A stretch of 64,000 nucleotides of DNA from Bryum argenteum (lineage: Eukaryota; Streptophyta; Bryopsida; Bryales; Bryaceae). Positions 34,532 through 45,819 of the stretch are shown in pieces. The stretch is taken from NCBI GenBank assembly GCA_037043015.1, contig CM073321.1:2423001-2487000 (forward strand). Direction: 5' to 3'. Every line of letters starts with the position of its first letter. The first letter of the stretch is position 1. The notes under the pieces are model-generated. The model saw nothing but the letters and a program-made list of their open reading frames with translations. It made no database searches and was not told where the DNA came from. The position numbers and the translations under genes are program-made.

Positions 34532-35285
34532 TTTACGGAATTGGGCAAGGCAAAAAGGTCAAGGACTTCATTGTGTATCTTGAGCTTTACTTTGAGGCTC
34601 AAAGGGCTTGTGAAGAGGACAAGATCATTATTCTTGTGACCTTCTTGAAAGAACATGTTCATTTGCGGTGGACTCGTTTCCGGGATGAGAACGCGGGAGT
34701 GGTGAGGAACTTGACTTGGACTAGTTTTAAGGGGATCCTAAGTGATCGCTTCACCCTGGAGTACCAGGAGATTCGGGATGGCATGGCCCTTGTGCAATTG
34801 AAGCAAACGGGCACCCCTCATGCCTATGTGAAGGATTTCAATGCAGATTTGTATGTGCTCTCGAAGTTGGATGAATTGGCCAAATAGCTCATTTTCTTCA
34901 ATGGACTCTAAGGTTGAGTGGAGCGGGCATTATTCAAGATGCCGAGATTGCCGGAGACTTGTGTCGAATTGCTCAAGTTGGCAAAAGGGATTGGTGATGA
35001 TGAAGGTCACCAAAAGGCCTCTAAAGAGGAGGCCTCAACTGGAAAGCAAGGCAAATTACTATCCAAGAGCCAACATAAGAAAAATGGTTGGCAAAAGCTT
35101 TAGGGTGGTGAGAGTAGGCCTTCCAAGGATGGGAAGGACAAGTTTGCCAAGGACAAGCCCAAAGTGGGGACAAGTCCATAAAAAAAAAAAGACAAGTTAC
35201 ATTACTTGTTTGAATTGTGGTGAAGAGGGCCACATGGCAATGGATTGCTCCAAACCAAAGGGGCAACCGACTCTTTCATAAGTCC
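34532..35285 (+). pseudogene. gag, last part (old chromovirus-type fossil)
   Basis: It reads KDFIVYLELYFEAQRACEED and FLKEHVHLRWTRFRDENAG, the capsid-like region of chromoviruses, and ends in a CCHC knuckle (CLNCGEEGHMAMDCSKP, near 35210). It continues the pieces at 7560-7788 and 17246-17402. It is broken. Confidence 0.8.
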
Positions 35286-36600
35286 CGAAGCATCGAAGAG
35301 GATGGACTTGCATTTGAGTAAGCAAGCTCATCCAAGTGAGGTTTGCAAAAAGGCAAGCTCTACGAAACATGCCTTGTAGCTATGGAAGTGGAAGTGGAGT
35401 GTCAAAACTTCACTATAAGTGAGATGGATGGGATTGATCTCATCTTATATAAGACTTCTTTTGATACCTATGGGGTAAAGATAATGAAGCGGCCATTGAG
35501 AGTGGTTGCCAACCCCGAGGCAAAGAGATTGAGTTAGAGTTTACCAAGGCTCCCAACATGTTAGGGAGTAGGATCAACTTGGTGAACTTGGAGGAGTTAG
35601 AAGAAAACCGGTTCTAGATGATGTTAAGGACCGATTTGGGACTTGAAGGGAATAAGTCCACTTCTAACTCCACACCTCCCAAGTGTATTTGGGAGGTGGT
35701 GAAGGCTTTGATGATGCCTTTTGGGTTGTGCAACGTCCCATCAACGTTCACAACCCTCATGAATACGGTGTTCCATCAAGAGATGGATGTGTTGGTCATT
35801 GCTTACGTTGATGACATATTGGTGTTATCCAAATCCGCGGAAGAGCATGCACAACACCTTGCAATTGTGTTTCAAAAAAACTTAGGGACAATAAGTGGTA
35901 TACAAATGGGGAGAAGAGTGAGTTTGGCTTGCAAGAGATTGAGTTCTTGAGACATATTATGACTGGGCAAAGTGTCAAACCGGACCACAAGAAGGTGAAA
36001 GCAATGAACAAGGGGAGCCAACCCACTTCACAAAGGGAATTGAAGTCATTGTTTGGGTTGGCCTATTATGATGGGAGGTTCATAAAGAACTTCTCCAAGA
36101 TTGCTAAGCCCATGTCCGGTTTGCTTAAGAAAAACTTGGCCTTGGATGGGACCGATTCATGTGTGCAACCATTTTAAAAAAAAACTCAAGGAGAAGCTCT
36201 CCTTCCCGCCGGTATTGAAGTTCCCGGAGTTTGATAAGCCTTTTGAGGTGCACACCGACGCAAGAGACTTTGCCATCGGGGGAGTACTCATGCAAGAAGG
36301 AAGGCCAATTGCATTTGAGAGCAAGAAATTGGATGGCACTCAAATCAATTGGCCAACACATAAAAAGGAGATGGTTGCCATGGTGCATTGTTTGAAGACA
36401 TGGCAACATTACCTTGGTCTCTATGAGATCAAGGTATTCACCAATAATGTTTCATTTAAGTACTTTGAAACACAAGCCAAAGTTACACCCAAGCAATTGA
36501 GGTGGTATGTTACCTTAGTGCTCATAAATGTAGAGTTGATTAACAAGCCGGGCCGAGTGAATGGGCGCCGGATGCACTAGGTTGGAAGGTGAACATAAGT
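35286..36600 (+). pseudogene. Reverse transcriptase and RNase H remains (old chromovirus-type fossil)
   Basis: MPFGLCNVPSTFTTLMNTVF and VIAYVDDILVLSKSAEEH mark the RT palm with YVDD. FEVHTDARDFAIGGVLMQEG and THKKEMVAMVHCLKTWQHYL mark RNase H. The front half of RT is missing or unrecognisable. It has many breaks. Confidence 0.82.
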
Positions 36601-37500
36601 CAAATACCACGCAAGTCTTGAGAGTGATGTATGCGGGAGAAGGTGATTTGGCAAAACGGATAAGGGAGGCGTATTTAAAAGACCCCGAGGCTCAAAAGTT
36701 CTTATGTGAACTTAAGTGTGGCATGAAGCCCAAAGGTATCCGGCTTCATCAATCTATGATCAAGTTAAAGCAAAATAGGGTGTGTATTCCAAAGGGCATG
36801 TGGAGGTTGAGTGTGCTCAAGGAGGAGCATGACAACCGCTTGGCCGGGCATAGGGAGGAGAAGTCCACCATATGTTTGGTTTCAAAGAGGTTATATTGGC
36901 CCGAAATGAAGGAACACATTGCCCATTATGTGAAGACTTGTATCACTTGAATGTGAAGCCAACCGGGCGCCATATCAAAAGCACGTGGGTTTGTTACGGC
37001 CTTTGCCTATCCGGGATGGTCCGTGGGAGTGTGTCTCCATGGATTTTATTACAAGCCTTCCGTAGTCACGAGGAAGTGACGCCATCTTTGTGGTGGTGGA
37101 TAGGTGTTGTAAGTTGGCAAGGATGGAGCCAACAAAAGGGATGGCTACCGCCTTTGACAAGGTGGTGCTCCTTTTCAGCGTTTGGTGGCGGCATCATGGG
37201 TTGCCGAAGACCAAAGTGATTGGAGTGATTACTTGGGTTAGGCAGCTGGTAGCCATAATGCATTGAGGCATGGTGCTATGAGTCAATCGCCGCCCAAGGT
37301 GGCTTATGTGTGAAGCCACTTATGCCTAACGACCTAGCTTTTGAATGGATTGCAATCGGAGATGGAACAAAGCCAAGATGCAAAAGACTTGGTAGCCATG
37401 AGATAGCAACTTATTGAAAAGGACCATGAAAAACTTAGACAAGGCCCGAAGAGGTATGTGAAACAAGTTAACAAAGGGCGGAGCCATGAGGAGTATGAGG
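36601..37500 (+). pseudogene. Integrase remains (old chromovirus-type fossil)
   Basis: The zinc finger part is visible (DNRLAGHREEKSTICL, RLYWPEMKEHIAHYVKTC). The catalytic core downstream is heavily decayed. Confidence 0.65.
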
Positions 37501-37519
37501 AGGGCTAAAAGGTGTGGTA

Positions 37520-37950
37520 GAATGTGAAAAATCTCACCTTACCGGATGGCTTGACTCCCATATCCATGGCAAAGTATGTGAGTCCATTTGTCATTGCAAA
37601 ACGGTTGTTTGAGGATGTGTATAAGTTGGACTTACCACCGGAGACCATGATTCATCCCACCTTCCATGTCTCATTGCTCAAGCCATATCACAAAGATAAA
37701 GTGAGGCCGGAACGCAAGCAAGTGTTGCGGCCTCCACTCGAACTTCTTGGTGATCACTTGGAGTTTAGAAAAAAAGGCATTATGAACTGCCGGATCACCA
37801 AGAAAAAGGGCAAAAAATACTTGGTGAAGAGGCGGGGGTACCATGAGAAGGAAACAACATGGGTTGAGGCCAAGTACATGGCCAATGCAAAGGAGATGGA
37901 GGAAAGGTATGAAAGCCAACGGAGATCCAAGACACCGAGAAAGCATTGAT
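37520..37950 (+). pseudogene. Chromodomain at the pol end (old chromovirus-type fossil)
   Basis: HPTFHVSLLKPYHKDKVRPE is the linker typical of chromovirus integrases, and CRITKKKGKKYLVKRRGYHE plus ETTWVEAKYMANAKEMEERY is the chromodomain. In this family the domain steers integration towards marked chromatin. This places the fossil among chromoviruses. Confidence 0.85.
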
Positions 37951-38802
37951 GAGGACATCAACCTTTGAAGTGGGGGTGAATTACCACAGTTGTGTATACT
38001 TAGCCTAAGTTTTGTCTAGCATTTGGTGCAAATGACACATGTTGTAATACTTGGTTGACAATTAAGTTGCTAGCAAGTTCCTTCTTTGCATGTTGGAAGT
38101 GAGATGAGTCCTAATCTCATTTTGGATTGCTAGGTTGGTTAGAAGAGGTTGAAGGATACGCGAAGCCAATACTTGGAATGCTGCAAAACAGGGACCTTGG
38201 CTTGGGAGTTGTGAGTGGGTGAACCCCCACGACTCTTAAGCTTAGGACTTGCTCGGGCGGGAGCAAGGTAGTGGCACGGGCTCATAAAAGTGCCCTTTGC
38301 GGGTTGACCATCGTCAACGCATGGCTTGATCACCCATGTCTCGGTAGAGTGAAGCAAAGGCTAGGTCGGGCGGGACTTAGCATTACCCCTAGGCGAGCAA
38401 AGTTCACCACTTGAGAGCCTAAGTGTTTGAAAAGAGGGCTTGGTGTTGCGACCAAGAAAGTGTTGGTTAGCCTTGAATTCAATCCTAAGTCATGTGAGTA
38501 TGATGGGCTAGTTGAGCCTAACTTGGGGCCATTGCGGGCATTCCAAGTGAGTCTCAAAGTGGATAGGTCTAGTTTATGTGGGTCCTTCCAAGGAAAGTCC
38601 TTGGGTGGAAAGGACCTTAGACCTATCGGGTGCCACCTTTGAGACTTAGCCATTTTCCAAGTAAAAGGATGCTTGGAGCATTGCGGGGCTAGCTACCCTG
38701 GAACGCAATGCAAGTGCCAAGGAGGCGGTTACCTCAAGAACTTCGTACTGCCGACAAGAGAGATTGTCGATGAGGGCATCAACGCTGTTTGGTGGGGTTG
38801 AG
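37951..38802 (+). other. Untranslated region before the 3' LTR
   Basis: This is about 850 bases without a recognisable gene between the chromodomain and the 3' LTR. A G-rich stretch, GGTGGGGTTGAG, next to the LTR may be the polypurine tract. Confidence 0.55.
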
Positions 38803-40330
38803 TGTCACATCCCTTTTCAAAAAATGCCCGAACACCGTGGTGAGCCAAGAGGACCCCGGGAGTGACGTTCCGGGCTTGGCAAGAGACAAGGTGAAGTGAC
38901 CAAGGGGAGTCCCGAGCAAACAACACGCAATGGCGTCGTGCTTGGGACGAACTGGGTGGTGTGCCTTACATGGTTTGAAACCTTGTTTGAGCACGCACCC
39001 ATGGGTCCAAAGAACGCGCAATTTGGAGTTGTGAGTCATGAGATATGGCTCTCCAAAGTTGAAGCGCGTTCCGGGGCACTCCGGGACTTGGGAGTGTTGC
39101 CTTTCGGGACTCAAAATGTCGTCCTTCTTGGATGGCGGCATGTTGCATGTCTTTGGAAAGCTCTAGACAAGACCTTTCCAAAATGCTAAGGCTCGTGAGG
39201 AGCAAAGCAATGCTTTGGGAGATATGGCTCTCCAAAGCATCGGGACTTCGGGACTCCGGGACTGCTGCCTCCAGGGACTCCCGAATATTCAGAGGAGCAT
39301 AGCTCCCACATGGAAGCTTTGATTGGGACAAGTGAGGAGTCCATCGACATCTACTCAAAGAGTAAATGTCGAAAATGGGCTTGCACGTCCCATTTGGATA
39401 ACTGAGCTACAAGTTAGCCCGAGAAGAAGATACGGCCCGTTTTTGAGACTAAGGCAAAAACGGGTGGTCTTCCAAAACAAAAGTGTGTCACGGAAGGCCC
39501 CTCAACACAAGAGGGGGGGGCCTACCGAAGACTCCAGAGAGTACTATGAGGAGGGGTGGTCTCCCTCCTCACTTGCACATGGTGCCTTGAGGAGCCGGGG
39601 TGGCTCCAAGGGGTGAGGCTTGGGATGGGGCCTTACTCCCGCACCTTGTGGAAAATGGAGAGTGCTTTGGAGCATCTCTAAACATAGGGTTGGGAAGTGT
39701 CCCTCTTCAAGTTAGTCCCCGTGAAAAGTAATGCCGGTTCCCAGGAGTAACCGGGAATGGCTCAAAAAGGTGAGGCATGGAAATGAAGCCTCACTCCCAC
39801 ACCTTGGGCATTGTGGGATGCTCTTGAGCATCCCGCAACATTGGGTTGGAAAGAGTCCCGCTCCAAACTAGTCCACGGGAAAACTAGTGCCGGATTCCGG
39901 GAGGATTTCCGGCAAAATCCCGAATGGGGTGAGAAACAAGAGTGGAAGGAAACTAGTGGGAAGTTGGACAATGGATAAGGGCGGTTAGCTCCGGGGGTGA
40001 TTAGTAGCACCCTTGGGAGCTTGGACATTTGTGGAAGGCCGCCCCGTGCCACCAAGTGGCATGCCCATGTGTTGGTGGGAGTTCCGGGTTGGCATACCCA
40101 TGTGTTGGTGGGAGTTCCGGGTAATGAGTACCGGATAATGAGTTATGGAGTCAAGGTGGGTTGGACACCTTGACTTAGAATGGTGCTAACATTTTGTGTG
40201 TGGGCAGTTGGGCACATGCAAGTGTTAGCAAAGTCGCGGCCGGTTGCTACCAACTAAGTGAGCCGGAATTCCGCTACCAAGTAAGGCTTACTAAGAAGAA
40301 AAATGTGTGGGAGTAATTAGGGTCGCGACA
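38803..40330 (+). repeat. 3' LTR of the old chromovirus-type element
   Basis: It begins TGTCACATCCC and ends GGGTCGCGACA, 1528 bp. Compared with the 5' LTR it has scattered changes and a short duplication near 40080-40125. Confidence 0.85.
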
Positions 40331-41640
40331 GAGAGTGCGATGCCGGTAGCAACACTAGCACCTACGCTTCTTACGCCTGACAATTTGACTCCACCATAGA
40401 CCACGACGCCTCATCCTTCAGATGATGTCCAAGCACAATCCCGAGAGGGTGGGACTGAGGAAGCTGAGCAAGAACAATATTCAGATCCCCCTCCAACTTA
40501 GATTTGGGATTAGGTGTACAATATTTCAGTTTTAAATGACGGTAGTAGAATACAAGATGTAAAGTTTTAGAAAAATTTTGATCCATTTTCCAAAGTCAGT
40601 TTTTTTTAATTGATACAAAAGTTTCGATGGTCACAGTAGCGCGACTGGAGCTATACTGCAGGTTGTTTGCTAGGAGTCTTTTTCTGTATTTTTGGAACAA
40701 TCATGAAGACAATTTTGGACGCATGGGAACTCTTAAATGGGGGCGACAACAACGTTTTCGTGTTGCCAATTTTTTATCCAGATTAGCGACGCATCCGTGA
40801 CTGATGTTAGTTCTAAGGATGACATAGGTCGGGTTCCAGCAGATATCTGCAGTGCTCGGTTGAATGTAGTCATAGACCTGAATGAGATTCTTTGTACTTG
40901 TTCCCCTACATGGGAAGCAAAGGGATCTAGAAACCGTGACCTCTCTGTACATTTGGCCACGTTGCCAACTGAAGTCAGGAAGGAGCTTGTATGGGTGAGC
41001 CCGGTTGTGCCGACTTCCTCTCGCGGTTGGCAGCGTTATTACAGTTTGGAGTTCTATGATGGCATCAACAACGAATGCTATCTGTGAATATCTGTTTGCC
41101 CCGATTACGCCTATTAAGCCCTTACGAGTACTTGGTCAAGAAGAATGTGATAGGATTCCCATTCGCAATGCTACCGGCCAGACTATCTACATGAAAGAAC
41201 CTGGTACTCAAAAGGATATATTCCTTAAGACCTTGTCTACGCATCTATTTAATCGCTTTGATGGTCTTTACACGGAGGCTAATAACCTCTTCATTGACGA
41301 TAGTCCAATTAAGCACATGCTTAATCTTCCCCGAGAAAGTGCTTTTACTACCAACTTGGTCGTACAAGGCCAATAGGGCGGAGAAGGATTCAGTTTTACT
41401 AGGAAAGATTTTATCATATATCATAGACCTGCATAAGTTCTAGGGTTCACTTAAGGAGTTTCGAGCATCTCATGTTTATGGACGTCCGATGTGCTATGAT
41501 GATAGGAAAACATGTACTCTTTATAGTGACATCCAGAAGGCTATGTCAGCCTCATAGTTTCATCTTGCCTTATCAGTATTGTTTGATACTTTCATTGCTT
41601 GCAGATGCGTTCCTTCTTCTAAATTAATGTCTTGAGTAAG
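40331..41640 (+). pseudogene. FCP1/NLI-like HAD phosphatase-like gene, decayed
   Basis: Three HAD signatures appear in order: NVVIDLNEILCTC near 40865 (motif I, as DxN instead of the usual DxD), ITVWSSMMASTTNAICEYLF near 41030 (motif II region), and KDIFLKTLSTHLFNRF followed by LFIDDSPIKHMLNLP near 41290 (motif III/IV). This is the layout of FCP1-like phosphatase domains, which remove phosphate from the RNA polymerase II tail or related targets. The Asn in motif I would weaken or abolish classic catalysis. Stops and frame changes (around 41060, 41375 and 41440) indicate a pseudogene or a gene with unseen introns. A worn copy of the TTTAG...CTAAA palindrome is at about 40636-40660. Confidence 0.6.
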
Positions 41641-42640
41641 TATGGACCATGTTTTTGTAATTGTGTATCGTAATGAATGTTTTTTCTTTCTCTTGCTTTG
41701 TTCCGTTTTCCTATTCCAAAATCCCGCATGTATCTGTTTGAGACTTAGAGATTTGTTTTCATGATTCCTGTTTGAAAACTCTGAGAATATTACGCAAGGA
41801 GTTTGTCGTGCGTCATTGGATTAATTGCTGAATGCCGAGGATTTTGGACCCTCACTTCGAAGTAGAGGTCTTTTATTGCAGTCAGTTGCAACAGCCCAAT
41901 CTACTATGGATTTTTCAACAATGGCTGTGGACCATGGAGTGGTAGACAACCCCGTCAGTAACCCTTCACTTCATAAACTGGTGAAGTCCCCTTTGCCTAT
42001 ATGGCCTCGTTCAATGAGTAATAATGTTTTTTGAGTTCGATAGGGACGAACTCCTACGAAGCGTTCCCTATATGACAACAAGAGAGATGTTGTACAAGAT
42101 GTCCATCCAAAGGTTAGTTTCTATATTTTTATTTGAGAATGATCTATTCTTTGAATGCATTATTTGGAATACAATCAACTACTAACATCCAATGTAACCC
42201 AGCTTATGTTTAGAAGCTTTTCTCGACCTAAAGTAAATGCTCTATATCGCGTGGGAGAATGATTCTAGCTTATGTGATACTATGAGCAATTTTTGATGGA
42301 TACGCTCAATTTAAGTCGGTAGGGAGACTAATATTGTTAGCTAATTTTGTCGTTTGCTAATATAAAGGACGTTGAATTATTCACGTACAGGAACAATGTC
42401 AAAAATCGCTAAAACCATCTGCTTTGTCGATTAATCATATGGGAGTAACTAAGTCGTTATCGAATTCTCGCGGCTACTCACTACCAAAAACAAGCATTGA
42501 GGACCACCGTAGGCGAAGGTTGCAGCCTCTTCTAGATAGCCCAATGATGCAAGAGAATGATTCAGGGTGGACACATCATCGTCAACTAGCATTTATCAAA
42601 TCTCGAATCGTTGCATATGGTGGAACGCCGTAGTAATATA
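41641..42640 (+). other. Possible further exons of the FCP1-like gene
   Basis: Two coding-like islands, 41830-42034 (AEDFGPSLRSRGLLLQSVAT) and 42392-42633 (ending HHRQLAFIKSRIVAYGGTP then stop), are separated by AT-rich, intron-like DNA. Neither matches anything I know. Their place downstream of the HAD domain suggests the C-terminal part of the same gene, but that is a guess. Confidence 0.3.
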
Positions 42641-43424
42641 CAGATTTAGTTTTTTTCATTTGTTCATATTCTATGTATTATAAATCATTTGAATAATTTA
42701 TGATATTCACCATTGAATTATGTTATATTATTTTATTCTCGTTCATTCATTGTGTACCTGATTGCGTTACTTGCATATATTGTACCTGCGTGACCATTTC
42801 GGCAGAAATTAAGTCCTATTTTGAGGTTCCGAAAATCCGGAAAGGTTCTAAAAATAGAAAAGACAAATTTGTACTAAAAAAACCGGAATTGCGACGAAAA
42901 TATGTTTGCCAAACTTAAATTGATAAATAATTACGTATTTGGCCATGCATGTACGGTATATATATATGGCAAGAATAAAGCATGATCATGTGTATTTTCC
43001 ATGGAAATGAACATTATGTGGATTCAACATGGTTTATCAATCTCCCAAATTCATGAATATCTCCCAATATAACGAATACGGGGTTATGTAGTGAAAAGTA
43101 GGTGGTAGTGTCAACACCAATGGTTAGATGTTTATGTTGGGAACCTTCTCTCAAAAGTCTTGCTACCACTTGAAAACGTCCTCGAAAGTCGGTATTCACT
43201 CTTCTTAATGTGACTCGATTACTCCTTCTCCGTTCTTCATGAGTCCAATAGGAGTTCTATGCTCCCTCTTATGGTAGTCACTTCACTACTGGAAGTACCG
43301 GGTTCAGTAGGTAGTTACTTTAGAGCCGTCCGAACAATTCATCTCCAACCGGCAGTAGTCTTGATCTAGTTGACTAGCCTTTCAAAAATCTCCATCCTCT
43401 GGTTTCGCCTCCAACTCCTTAACT
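42641..43424. other. Stretch without a recognisable gene
   Basis: An AT-rich first half contains a short (TA)n run near 42958. A plus-strand islet around 42800-42918 (EIKSYFEVPKIRKGSKNRKD) may be coding, and a minus-strand islet at 43014-43199 is open for 61 codons. I see no family match and no clear repeats. Confidence 0.4.
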
Positions 43425-43459
43425 TCACAAGAAATTGACAAACTTACAAACAATGGGTA

Positions 43460-43690
43460 TGGTCAGGTTCAGGTTGACAGTTGATCGGGTCGGATCCAAG
43501 GTTGATCGTTGGTCAGGTCGGGTCTTTGGTCGAGTTTTAGTTTGGTCGCCTCCCTGGTCAACTTCTGGTCCAGCCACCTCCCTGGTCGACTTCTGGTCGG
43601 GCCCCCTCCTTAGTCGATTGCTGTCGGGTAAACTCCCTTGTCGATTGCTGTCGGGTAGACTCTCTTGTACTTCATCATGGGCCACCCGTT
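43460..43690. repeat. GGTC-rich imperfect tandem repeat
   Basis: Imperfect units containing CTGGTCGACTTCTGGTC and, at the right end, two copies of a 25-bp unit (GTCGATTGCTGTCGGGTA) lie at the 3' end of the minus-strand gene. The latter encode the repeated tail KGVYPTAID of that protein. Confidence 0.6.
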
Positions 43691-45680
43691 GTCATGTTCG
43701 AAAAATTTAAATTGTTGCCCTTCCGAATGACCAACAAGAACTTCGTCTTTAGAAGCAATGAAATCCTTGATATATCCTTTAAAATCGGGAATCTCCTCAA
43801 TCAAATGCGGAATAACTGGGAGTGCCTCATTGTCCATGAACGATTTCATCAGAAGAGGAATCGTTAAATAGTCATCATCCTTTAAAATCATACTCCAACG
43901 TCCAAACAGAGCGTCAATATCTTCATGAGTATGTCCAACTAAAAGAAAATTGACATAGATTTCCCTGAAAACGCCCATATGTACCAGAAGGGACCAAAAG
44001 CAAAACATGAACCGATTTTTGTTATCGGAGGCGGCGTTGTCAAGTTGCACATGTAAAACTGGAGGAAGGGATTCCGTAGCTCCTGATGACTCACTCTCAG
44101 GCAAAAGAGAGTCCAAACAAGCATCTTTTCCGACAAGCAATGCTTCAAACAAAGGATGCGTTCCAGATCCAACAAACAATGACTTGGAATGTGATATCGG
44201 AACTCCTTCTAAATCTCGGAGAAGCTTCAAAAAAGATCCAACAGTGTGATTGCAATCACACGGATAAATGTCAAGTCCATAGTGAGCATAACGAACATCG
44301 CAATGCCCAAGAGCAATCATTCCCGTTACAGCAATAGGAAGTTTCATAAGTGCATCATTTGTTTTTGTTTTGTGAGAGAACAAAGGACAAGCCGTTTTCG
44401 CATGATCCATTTTGTCGTGGATAATGCAGAGAACATCTTTGGGCCTTTGAATAGATAAAGAGCAGTTTGTATAATAATACTCACGATGTGTTCGCTGATG
44501 GTCCAAGTGAAGTTTAAGCTTTTTGATCCACATGTTCTCTTCACTTGAATCTGGCACTATGAACTTGATCATGGTCTCAAGTATCACACGTTGCACATCG
44601 CGCAAAATTGTCTCCGGGTGCTTTCTTCGAATACTCGGAGAATATTGTTCGCCTAATCTTGCTGAGAGTACTTTGCGCGATGAATTTCAGCCCCAACCTC
44701 TCGTTGATGAGATTGATATCTGGGATCGAATCTTTCCATTTGAAGGAGGAAGGCAATGACCGTGATACTACTTTGAGTCCATTACTCAGCATCTTGGCTT
44801 TGTGCGGCATATGATCAGCTGCGTTGTCGATTAACACTTTAAGTGTTGCAGCAGCTTGCTTCACATGAAATCGTGGTTTCTTGGAGCCAGCATTCCCGTG
44901 ATGTCGAGCCCGTAAACCAGCAGCCGCCTCTGCTTTCTCACTGTAAAACGTTGCAGGAGGAACTCCAGTAATATTCTGCCAAGCTCGAGCACAAATATCA
45001 ATACCTCCCGTTGTAACCATCGTACTTACGTCAGCAGTTTCATGAAATCGATAATGTACATCAATCTTAAAGTGCGCCTTGAACTTAAAATCCGAAGACT
45101 CGTACATGTGCTTTCTCAAGGTCAGAATCTTTTGGCGAGGGAATGGCTGACAGCAATTTTTACTGCAACACTTCATACTCGCAACCAAATTGACAGACTC
45201 TACGGTCAATAGTTGCTCTTTCCTCCAAGTTCTGTGGATCTTAGGATGTCTTTCTCCCAAAGTATACGGACGAACTCCTTTCCTCTTTGGTTGATCTCGA
45301 GCATAAACCGCAATATTGTATTGCTCCCGATGCAAATGATCAAGTAAAGACCAACCGTCATGAATGGCGTGGCTGAGATCCCATTTTAATGACACAATCA
45401 GACCCCACACTTTGACAAAGTCCCTCTGCAACAACGGCCCCTCCAGGATTCAATAGTGTCACAAATTTGGTTATCCATTTGCATCTCGGGAGTCCAGAAC
45501 AATCCTTCAAACGATCCGGCAGAACGAGCTCAACATCTTCCAAATCCTAATAACCAAAAAACAATTATGTTAAACAAGGAACCACCATAGACGTCGATGG
45601 AAACAAAGCCGTGAAGATTATAATACCTCTGAAGAAAGACCTCGATTGTCCCAGTCGTCATCGGACGCACTACTCGCCAT
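43610..45680 (-). pseudogene. DUF7869-type transposase-like gene, frame-broken
   Basis: Exon 1 (45680-45627) encodes MASSASDDDWDNRGLSSE, followed by an 80-bp GT-AG intron and exon 2 from 45546. Motifs in order are a Cys-rich part (MKCCSKNCCQPFPRQKILTL), IIHDKMDHAKTACPLF near 44400, LHVQLDNAASDNKNRFMF near 44030 and LVGHTHEDIDALFGRWS near 43930. The DxMDxxK, xDNxxxxNK and GHTHEDID set is that of DUF7869 proteins, which have a DDE/RNase H-like look and are thought to be transposase-derived. Frame changes near 45425 and 44595 split it into three blocks, so this copy is probably dead. The start is supported by the intron that keeps frame. Upstream lies an array-bearing intron and a GC-rich leader exon like those of the plus-strand gene at 57024. 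Confidence 0.65.
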
Positions 45681-45819
45681 GTAGAGCGGTCACACCCTGA
45701 TCATAGCTCCGTGAATATGCTATACAACATTACAAAAGATTCAAATAACCATTAGTGGAAATGAACACGCAAACATGAAACCTCAAAACATGCTGAGAAA
45801 AACCTATGGAAGTAGTATT

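Larger units (their letters stand above)
6050..40330 (+). mobile_element. Old Ty3/gypsy chromovirus-type element, decayed, hosting nested elements
   Basis: This element has related LTRs at both ends (6050-7531 and 38803-40330), a primer-binding site like initiator-Met tRNA just after the 5' LTR, and, in order, remains of gag with a CCHC knuckle, reverse transcriptase, RNase H, integrase zinc finger and a chromodomain. Without its passengers it is about 7.5 kb. It is a clearly broken fossil with many breaks, and its two LTRs differ by several percent plus indels. Two younger elements sit in its gag. The 5-bp flanks do not match (CCATA on the left, GAGAG on the right), so the ends may have been brought together by recombination between elements. 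Confidence 0.8.
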
